Source: Mesocentrotus franciscanus | Lineage: Eukaryota; Echinodermata; Echinoidea; Camarodonta; Strongylocentrotidae | Assembly (NCBI GenBank): GCA_037976565.1 | Contig: CP137686.1 | Span: 2,386,646-2,450,645 of the forward strand | Direction of reading: 5' to 3' | DNA: 64,000 bases | Shown: positions 55,440-64,000 of the stretch, one piece after another | Numbering within the stretch: position 1 is the first letter of the stretch | How the letters are laid out: each line of letters starts with the position of its first letter | Program-made: the position numbers and the translations under genes | The notes under the pieces: model-generated | What the model was told of the DNA's origin: nothing | Seen by the model: the letters and a program-made list of their open reading frames with translations, nothing else | Database searches by the model: none

Positions 55440-56945
55440 TCCACACCAATTATTAGTGTCCTGCCAGTGTCACAAATGAGGTATCAAAAAATGCTCATCT
55501 GACCGTAATTAAACGCCTAAAACCCCTGAGCTTCCGGGGGCTCCGCCCACTGGACCCCACGCCAAGTAGTGACCTGCCAGTGTCCCAAATAAGGTATCAA
55601 AATATGCTCATCTGACCGTAATTAAATGCCTAAAACCCCTGAACTTCCGGTGGCTCTGCCCCTCGAACCCACCAGGGCCTTAAGGCGGGCCCCTGAATGC
55701 TTATCTGACCGTTATAAAATGCCTGAAACCCTGAGCTTCTAGGGGCTCCGCCCCTGGACCCCACGCCAATTGGTGTCCTGCAAGTGTAACAAATAAGATA
55801 TCAAAATATGCTCATCTGACCGTAATTAAACGCTTAAAACTCCTGAGCCTCCAGGGCTCTGCCCCTGACCCAACCAATGGCCCTAAGGCGGGCCCCTGGA
55901 TACTTATTTGGCCGTAATTTATTGCCGAAAACCCTGAGCTTCTGGGGCTACGCCCATGGACGCCACGCCAATTAGTGTCCTGCCAGTGTCACAAATAAGG
56001 TATCAAAATATGCTCATCTGACCGTAATTAAACGCCTAAAACCGCTGAGCTTCTGGGGCTACGCCCATGGACCCCACGCCAATTAGTGTCCTGCCAGTGT
56101 CACAAATAAGGTATAAAAATATGCTCATCTGACCGTAATTAAACGCCTAAAACTCCTGAGCCTCCAGCGGCTCTGCCCCCTGGACCCAACCAATGGCCTA
56201 AGGCGGGCCCTGAAACTTATTTGGCCGTAATTTATTGCCGAAAACCCCTGAGCTTCTGGGGGCTACGCTCCATGGACCCAACGCCAATTAGTGTCCTGCC
56301 AGTGTCACAAATAGCGTATCAAAATATGCTCATCTGACCGTAATTAAACGCCTAAAACCCCTGAGCTTCTGGGGCTACGCTCCATGGACCCCACGCCAAT
56401 TAGTGTCCTGCCAGTGTCACAAATAAGGTATAAAAATATGCTCATCTGACCGTAATTAAACGCCTAAAACTCCTGAGCCTCCAGCGGCTCTGCCCCCTGG
56501 ACCCAACCAATGGCCCTAAGGCGGGCCCCTGGAAACTTATTTGGCCGTAATTTATTGCCGAAAACCCCTGAGCTTCTGGGGGCTACGCTCCATGGACCCA
56601 ACGCCAATTAGTGTCCTGCCAGTGTCACAAATAGCGTATCAAAATATGCTCATCTGACCGTAATTAAACGCCTAAAACCCCTGAGCTTGTGGGGGCTCCG
56701 CCCTCTCGACCCCACCAGGGAGCCTAAAGCGGGCCCCTGAATGCTCAATGACCGTTATAAAATGCCTCGAATCCCTGAGTTTCAGGGGGCTCAGCCCCCT
56801 GGACCCCACGCCAATTAGTGACCTGCCAGTATCATGAATAAGGTATCAAAATATGCTCATCTGACCGTAATTAAATGCCCATACCCCCTGAGCTTCCGGG
56901 GACTCTGCCCTTGACCCCTGCCGGGGCTTTGCCCTAGACCCCACG
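55440..56945 (+). repeat. Minisatellite with alternating unit types
   Basis: Units of roughly 105-125 bp with ACGCCAATTAGTGTCCTGCC and CCTGAGCTTC. Three variants are recognisable by GACCGTAATTAAACGCC (nine copies), GACCGTTATAAAATGCC (two) and GGCCGTAATTTATTGCC (three), giving about 14 units in a partly higher-order pattern. Confidence 0.85.
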
Positions 56946-57201
56946 CCAATTTACACTACGCTCTATACCTGATCGTAAATACTTTAGCCTCTCCCTACCC
57001 ACTTTGAAAAACGTTCAGCGGGGCCTGCATGTAAGAGTGGGGTGATGCGGATTTTTTTTGTCTGCCAGCCCCCCCAAACTTTTTTGCTCATTACGCCACT
57101 GACAACATGTATATCAATAATACACTCTCTGCCCCCTTCTTTAAACAGAGAGAACGGCTCAATTCCAGCTTTGTAAAATGTTCCAGATGTTCCGCGCCCC
57201 C

Positions 57202-59534
57202 TGTTACACCCACAAATGTAATAACGCCCACAAATGTAACAACGCCCACAAATGTAATAACACTTTACCCACAAATGTAATAACACCCACAAATGTAATA
57301 ACACTTTACCCACAAATGTAATAATTTCACCCACAAATGTAATAATTTTGAATCACCCACAAATGTAATAATGACTTTACCCACAAATGTAATAAATTTG
57401 AAGGGATATTTTGTCGAATTTGTTCAAAACTAAAACCCTGTAATAAAGCATGGGTATAGCGCGCAGTCTTTACTCCAGACCCGGTTATTTCAAAAATTTA
57501 AAAATCTTCAAAACTAAGACCCCATAATCCTTTTCCTGTGGAATAACATGACAATCGAGCGTAGTCTTTCCTCCAGACCCGGTCATTTCAAAAATAAAAA
57601 CAATAAAAAACAAAACCAAAAAAATCAAATCTAAGACCCAACAATCCTCCAAACTAAGACCCTGTAATAAAGCATGGGTTTAGAGCGTTGTCTTTACTCC
57701 ACACCCGGTTATTTCAAAAATAAAACAAAACAAAACAAAACAAAAACCTTTTAAACTAAGACCCCTCCATCTTCCAAATTAAGACCCGGTAATAAAGCAT
57801 GGGTTTAGAGCGTAGTCTTTACTCCAGACCCGTTTAATTTTTTTAAATCTTCAAAACTAAGACCCCATCATCTTAGTCATGTGGAATAACATGAGTATTG
57901 AACGTAGTCTTTCCTCCAGACCCGGTCATTTCAAAAATAAAAAACAATAAAAAACAAAACAAAAATTCAAATCTAAGACCCAACAATCCTCCAAACTAAG
58001 ACCCGGTAATAAAGCATGGGTTTAGAGCGTTGTCTTTACTCATCACCCGGTTATTTCAAAAATAAAACAAAACAAAACAAAAACCTTTTAAACTAAGACC
58101 CTCCATCTTCCAAATTAAGACCCAGTAATAAAGCATGGGTTTAGAGCGTAGTCTTTACTCCAGACCCGTTTAATCTTTTTTAATCTTCAAAACTAAGACC
58201 CCATCATCTTATTCATGTGGAATAACATGAGTATTGAACGTAGTCTTTCCTCTAGACTCGGTTATTTCAAAAACAAAACAAAACAAAAACAAAAACTTTA
58301 AAATTAAGACCCACCATCTTCCAAACTAAGATCCTGTAATAAAGCATGGGTTTAGAGCATAGTTGTTCTTCCAGACCCGGTCATTTAAAAAAAATGATAT
58401 AATATATACAATATTTAAATACATTTAAGGTCACTTATTCGATTACTTTTTTTCTACGAACATTGAATTCCAGGATATTTGTGGGCGTTAGAATTTTTAC
58501 ATATTAACAAATCGTCGACGGTCAACGAACCATCGAATCGGTCCCTCCTCTGTGTGTTATATATATGGACCATTTTGACTGATTTGTCAGTTCGTGTGAC
58601 CGCCGACCAATCATTTATTTGTGACGTGTTGTATCCACATATGTTATAATGTAATTTATTTTTAAATGAAAAAAAAGAGGAATAAAATGGTGGGACTTAG
58701 TTTCGAAGATTTGTTTAAATTTCTTTTCTTTTGAAATAACCGGGTCTGGAGGAAAGACTACGCTCTATACCCATGTTATTCCACAGGAAAAGGATGGGGA
58801 GGTCTTAGTTTGAAGATTTTTTTTTTTAAATAACCGAGTCTGAAGTAAAGACTACGCTCTAATCCCATACTTTATTACCGGGTCTTAATTTGGAGGATTG
58901 TTGGGTCTTAGATTTGAATTTTTGTTTTGTTTTTTATTGTTTTTTATTTTTGAAATGTCCGGGTCTGGAGGAAAGACTACGCTCGATTGTTATGTTATTC
59001 CACAGGAAAATGATTATGGGGTCTGTTTTTAAATTTTTGAAATAACCGGGTCTGGAGTAAAGACTGCGCGCTATACCCATGCTTTATTACAGGGTTTTAG
59101 TTTTGAACAAATTCGACAAAATATCCCTTCAAATTTATTACATTTGTGGGTAAAGTCATTATTACATTTGTGGGTGATTCAAAATTATTACATTTGTGGG
59201 TAAAGTGGTTATTACATTTGTGGGTGAAATTATTACATTTGTGGGTAAAGTGTTATTACATTTGTGGGTGTTATTACATTTGTGGGTAAAGTGTTATTAC
59301 ATTTGTGGGCGTTGTTACATTTGTGGGCGTTATTACATTTGTGGGTGTAACAACCACTTACCAAAATTATTACATTTGTGGGTCAAGTGGTTATTACATT
59401 TGTGGGTGAAATTATTACATTTGTGGGTAAAGTGTTATTACATTTGTGGGTGTTATTACATTTGTGGGTAAAGTGTTATTACATTTGTGGGCGTTGTTAC
59501 ATTTGTGGGCGTTATTACATTTGTGGGTGTAACA
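57202..59534. mobile_element. 2.3-kb inverted-repeat element built of CCCACAAATGTAA arrays
   Basis: The ends TGTTACACCCACAAATGTAA are exact inverses. The left array (57202-57395) has nine copies of CCCACAAATGTAA with spacers of 3-13 bases. The right side (59129-59534) has 18 inverted copies because the terminal about 175 bases are tandemly doubled. Inside lies a second tier of inverted repeats with AAGACCCGGTAATAAAGCATGGG and TCTTTACTCCAGACCCGG (about 57420-58380 versus 58735-59095). The unique core is about 58390-58720. Flanking C-runs (CCCC both sides) hide the target duplication. No transposase; superfamily unknown. Confidence 0.8.
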
Positions 59535-59595
59535 CCCCTCCATTAAAAAGAGATCAACCACCTAGATTTATCATGAATTGTTTCGTGTTAAAGAC

Positions 59596-60104
59596 TACAG
59601 AAAAACATAGTTTTGGTATGGGGTCATGAATTTGGTTCAAATGAACGTATTGGGAGCATATGCGATCCAACAATATTCAGTGATCGTTTTCGCCGTTGAA
59701 ATCGAGTCTAAAGTGATGAAATTGTAAAACAAAAAAAAAACTCTTTATGTTGCATAGTCCCCTCTCAAGGTCAAGATATTAATTTAGCTATAAAACAATG
59801 TTTCTTGACTAAAACCGACCGTTTGGCTATTACCGTTTGGAAATTATATATCACAACTGCATATTATGTGATTGTCATGGTCGCCGATTTCATTGTATGG
59901 CCGTAGGCGCTATTTGATAGGCTATTTACCGGGAGCACTGGTAAACTTTGATATTCAACTTTTCTCGAAAGCAGAAGTGTTTTAGGGGATAAATTTTCGA
60001 GTGCTTATAATACATACACACGGGCATCCAAATGTATCGAAATTGTAAAGAATCACTATCCAACCAATTTTCTGAATTTCCCAAAACTTTGTATTACCTT
60101 TAAT
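59596..60104 (-). mobile_element. MITE, uninterrupted relative of the 1151-6244 element
   Basis: In reverse it runs AGGTAATACAAAGTTTTGGG ... GACCCCATACCAAAACTATG, matching both halves of the Gypsy-split copy. The plus-strand right end is followed by TTAA (60105-60108). The plus-strand left tip (about 15 bases with TTAA) is missing. Confidence 0.8.
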
Positions 60105-61979
60105 CCGGTTTATTGGAAGCATGTTGTGTCGGAGCCCCTGGCTATTTTTTTTTTTTGTCTTTCATTATATTCTGGCTGTAAGATTTCTAGGGCATTTTTG
60201 GAAGCACATTCACATTTCGCAATTTCCTCCACTCATGAACATAACAGGAAGCAAAAATTAAATTTTCGCAATCTCATCTGGCAAAAGATTGGATCCCCCT
60301 CTCTCTCTCTCTCTCTCTTCCCCCCTCTCTCTCCTTTCCGTGTATATATATATAGGGATGAACTGCGTATTGAAATCAGAATAATGAGGCTCCCACCTTG
60401 GTTTCAAGTTCTTGAACGTCCAGTTCATGAGAAACCTGCTCTACAATATATTCTCCTGTTTGCCTTTGGAGTTTCTTCAATTTTATTATTATGTAAATGT
60501 ATAACTAATGCTAGCATACAGAAACTTCACAGTCAATTGACATTTGGCGCACAGTCTCGTGGAAAGACAGTTAACAAGATTTAGCAAGGAGAGCCTACTT
60601 ATGTGTGGAATATTCAGAATAAATAATAATGTAAACACTGACCCCTGATATAATGCCGAAAACATAAGTACTGCCAACCATTTTGCATAACAATTTCAGT
60701 TATATTGCACTATAACCTGGTCTGGGTGGCCGTGGGAGGGGGGCATTCTCAACCTTTAACTCGTCCAGTAGATAACGCAATGAAATGTTACAGAAGATAC
60801 AGGTTTTTACTCTCATAAAATAAATCATTATTTTGCTATGAGTGAAGATACTTTGATGTCATTGGTCACTGAAAGAAATAAGGTTATACACCGTGTTATT
60901 GTGTTGAGGAAAAAATTAATACAATTGGGCTGGAACTTTGCAGACAGAGAAATAACATGCTCGTACTATTAGTAATAATATTGGTGATAATATGTTCTTG
61001 TAAAGCGCACAGTCATGTTTATCAAACTAAAGCTTAACACTACTGGCGCTCCACGATTATATATTACCCCGGCTTTAGCATGGCTGCTTTTATGGCGATC
61101 TAGCATTTCAAGGAAACTATTTTTATTTGTGTGATGCAGTTACCCATTTTACCCATTCACCTTGGTCGGGTGTAGCAATATAGATTAATGTCTTCCCAAA
61201 TGCTCTTCGTGCTTAATTGACCTTTTAAAAAACTTTCAGATGTCTAGGACCTGGTGACTCAAATGTGAATGCTTGGATGAGTTCATTGGGAATGATCCTC
61301 TGAAGCCATCGTTGAAAATCATCTCGAGACGTATAACTGGTTATCATGAGAAGAACGCCATTGAAGAAACACCATTGAAGAAACGCCATTAATGAAACGC
61401 CACTAAAAGAAATGGCTTCCTTAGCTATACAAGTTTACCACCGATTGGACTGATTCTGCATGTTTGTAATATCCTGCTAACATTGTGAAAGTGAGTGATA
61501 TCAAGTTTGACACCTCCTCTAGCTATGTGCATTAAATATACGGTGCAGTAGTACTGAATAACTATTTCTTTCAGAGGCTTTTTGTTCTCTGACTTGTCTG
61601 ATACTATTCACAATAATGTTTGTTTCTCAGATGTGACCCATCATTTCCGTTTTGCTGTAATTTCCGAAAGGGAAATGCAACAACACTAGCGGAGCAAGTT
61701 AATTGCCCCTTGATCTTGACAGATTCCCGACAAGGAACACATTGCAGCCCGATATCTATATTTGTGATAAACAGTTAAAAGGTTAGGAATAATTTGTAAA
61801 TAAATTGCTCTAGGAAACATAAGAAAAACTCCGCATTCTTGAGAACCTAACTGCTCTATCGCCCCGATCGCACATCAACGATCTTATACATGTAAGCTTT
61901 ATTTTGATGCCAACTTCTAAACTTCGGGGATCATTATAGTACGCTCAGAATGTTTGCCTCTTAATTTTAAGGCAAAGAC
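60105..61979 (+). other. Conserved region upstream of TRIM-C, no gene
   Basis: Matches 17210-21490 of unit A without its insertions, with a large gap corresponding to about 17830-18690. It includes a CT-rich tract at 60298-60332, a SINE-derived patch near 61168 and the pre-TRIM motif (CGCTCAGAATGTTTGCC, 61942). Confidence 0.55.
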
Positions 61980-63935
61980 ATGGCATCTGCTGATACAAAT
62001 TTGTTTTTTCTGCTTCGTGAAGAATTGAAGTGTGGCATATGTATACAAGAGCTAAGTAACCCCCGTGCGCTTACTTGTTTACACAGTTTCTGTGAGAAAT
62101 GCCTGGTGACATATTATAAGGAAGAACAGTCTAGCGTTGGGAAGATCGCATGTCCGTCATGTGACGAAGAGACCATTCTCAACGATGCGGGAATATTAGG
62201 CCTGAGGCATGACTTTCGCGCCATGACTCTGATGGAACGACTGGAGAAAGAGAAACCAAAGCAACAGCAGGAGACGAAGAAAGTGATTAAACTTTGTGAG
62301 GTTTGCGGTAACATTGATTCAGATTCGGCATCGCCCTTCTTCAACTGCAACGAGTGCACGCTAACTTGGTGCATGGCGTGTAGTAAGAAGCATAAGCACC
62401 CATGCAGCGCAGACACCTCGAGCAGAACCCATGTCCCCGAGATAGATTTGGAGAAAAATGATGATCAAGATGGGAGAATCTTTTGTGAAAAACATGGTTT
62501 TTCTGTACGTTTTGTGCCGTTCTGGTCTGTCAGGTGTGTTCTATCAATGACCATCTTCTTCAGGATAACCATGAGTGTGTCAAAGTTGAAGATGTTGGCC
62601 CGTTAATGCTCGAGGAAATACAATCACGAATGTCAAGAGTGGATCAACTGTGCGAACAGTGTGCGGCCATTATTCCCATGATTGAGAAAGCCGAAAAACT
62701 GGCCAAGAAACAGAAAGATGACCTTGACAAGCATATTGAAGACGATATTGATGAATACACTCATTGTGTGAAAACGGATCTGAAAGTTAAAAATGAAAAG
62801 TTCTTCGAATTACGGAATCAAACACTTAGTCAATGGCAGAATATAATAGAATATCGGGCCAAAAGCATAGAGACAATTAAGTTGAAAGCAGAAGAGACGC
62901 TAGCTAGAGCAGAGAGAGAACTACAGTCTAATTGCTATCTTTTATGACAGTCTTCTGAAATCCCTTGACAGCCTTCTCTCGAAGGCGCCAGAAAAATACA
63001 TCCGCAAAACGATCAAGAAAGTCATGCAGGAAATAAGACCGTTTTATTATAGATTGACGGACGACGAGTCTCCAATTAAAGCTAATTTGTTCACCAACCG
63101 TATGGTATGTGAGAGAAAGAGCATCGGCATACGCCCACTGGATGAAGACTCCCCAAGGGCCGTGACATTCACTCGTGATGGGAGAGTAGCTCTTTTAGCG
63201 TATATTCTCGGGCCTAATGGTCATTTAGCCATACTACAAACTACAGCTTCCTCAAAAGTGGCAATTAAATTTGGCATAGAGACAAGAATTGACATCCTTA
63301 CGTCTGTATCGGCTTTTGCATCGCTCTCAGACCTAAGGTTCGTGTTGGATAAGCATATATCCTGTCCTGACAAAGAAGCCCATAGTGATGTATACCATGT
63401 CACGGAATTACCTGGACGCATATCGGACATGGCAACGGACCTTAAAGATAACATTTACTGCAGTGTTCCAAGCTGCAAAAAGATATGTGTCGTACGTAGC
63501 GATGGGCCCCAAATCAAATCGATTACCACAGGCAACCTTGCGCCACAATGCATTGCAATTTCTCCACGGAGTCCTAACCAGATCATATTCACCCACGATT
63601 CAACAAAGGTCTCAGTCGTTGACTGGAGTGGAAAGCTTTTGAGGACCATCACCCGTCCTGAATGGAAAGAAGTTGCCATCGGATGCGACAACGGCAATCT
63701 ACTCTATGTCCTCTGGAAGAATAGAGCAGGGTTGATAACTTTGCAAAGGTTCTATTTGAATGGTAACCCGCTTGATACCCTCTTTCAAGGAGAAGCGCAT
63801 AGTTGTTCCAGACTTCTCCTAGCGGTATCACCCAGTGGAACTGCAGCTGTTGTTAACGGCAAGGGCAGTAACTGCAAGGTGACGCTGATTTCGACTATGC
63901 ATGAATTCACTGGCGACGAAACTTCCTTGCCTTAG
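61980..63935 (+). pseudogene. TRIM-C: third TRIM paralogue, two frameshifts
   Basis: The start matches TRIM-B but codons about 18-34 of the RING (62031-62082) are strongly diverged, keeping the cysteine and histidine spacing (CGIC ... CLHSFCEKC). A 16-bp deletion between 62497 and 62498 destroys B-box 2 and shifts the frame to a stop near 62606. A 4-bp gain at about 62901-62904 returns to the original phase, so the C-terminal region (63024-63935) is open again. The coiled coil lies in the wrong phase between them. The likely product is a 208-aa RING plus B-box 1 protein, or nothing. Both events need read support, since small indels can be assembly errors. Confidence 0.88.
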
Positions 63936-64000
63936 TAATTCAGTAGATCATTTAAAGACATGTATGCAGGCCTACACTCATCTGTTGCCATGTGCATTAC

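Larger units (their letters stand above)
53644..57101. mobile_element. hAT-like composite transposon with captured zinc-finger pieces
   Basis: The ends CACTGGCGTACTGG and inverse CAGTGGCGTAATGAG resemble hAT tips. ACAACATG is duplicated at 53636-53643 and 57102-57109, an 8-bp duplication as in hAT. Units A and B read through (CACAACGTGTATATC, CACAACATGTAAATT). A second left-end copy, CACTGGCGTACTGATAGG, starts at about 54380, so the element is composite. No transposase frame is visible; the interior holds a CCHC frame, a C2H2 remnant and two tandem-repeat blocks. Confidence 0.85.
51731..64000. repeat. Segmental duplication unit C, cut by window end
   Basis: The third tandem copy, starting CATCACGTGACAAGTTGTGG. 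It is enlarged by a Harbinger-like element, an hAT-like element, a large inverted-repeat element and a MITE, and carries the broken TRIM-C gene. Confidence 0.85.

Noticed and set aside
59196..59629. Repetitive frames with FVG/HLWV/YICG units, CRISPR-like spacing of a 13-mer
   Set aside because: The repeat is part of a transposon terminal array in a eukaryotic genome. Spacers are short and repeated themselves, and there are no cas genes.
60126..60584. A 152-aa open frame upstream of TRIM-C
   Set aside because: It spans a CT microsatellite and conserved non-coding duplicated DNA, and is not open in units A or B.

Overview
The window reads as eukaryotic, intron-bearing, repeat-rich animal DNA. 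An echinoderm, most likely a sea urchin, is my inference from intronless TRIM genes in tandem, Mag-like and other Gypsy retroelements, abundant TTAA-flanked MITEs and (TAC)n arrays. No database search was possible, so the species is not established. There are no operons or bacterial signals.

Layout. Positions 1-1146 hold no gene I can support. A TTAA-type MITE (1151-6244) is split by a degenerate Gypsy retrotransposon (1208-5700). Positions 6897-12767 carry five exons of a PBK/TOPK-family protein kinase on the + strand; the N-terminal exon or exons are not found and probably lie before position 1. Its introns and 3' region are packed with MITEs, a microsatellite and tRNA-derived SINE copies.

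From about 15107 to the window end the DNA is a tandem triplication of one unit, originally about 14 kb: unit A about 15107-29090, unit B about 29091-51730, unit C about 51731 to beyond 64000. Each unit has, in order: a purine-rich stretch, a (TAC)n array, conserved non-coding DNA, one intronless TRIM gene (RING, two B-boxes, coiled coil, C-terminal propeller-like region) and a conserved 3' flank. TRIM-A (21499-23613) and TRIM-B (37542-39512) are intact. TRIM-C (61980-63935) is broken by two frameshifts.

The units have been populated independently by mobile elements, so each unit supplies the empty site for insertions in the others. This gives target duplications by eye: a Gypsy element of 8.2 kb in unit B (TTAG), a MULE-like element (9 bp), an hAT-like element (8 bp), TTAA MITEs, an element with a 5-bp duplication, and one long-TIR element with an unusually long 13-bp duplication. 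Unit C also carries a 2.3-kb inverted-repeat element built from many copies of a CCCACAAATGTAA motif. The biological story is a young TRIM cluster, probably RING E3 ligases and possibly innate-immune, expanding by tandem duplication and being remodelled by transposons.
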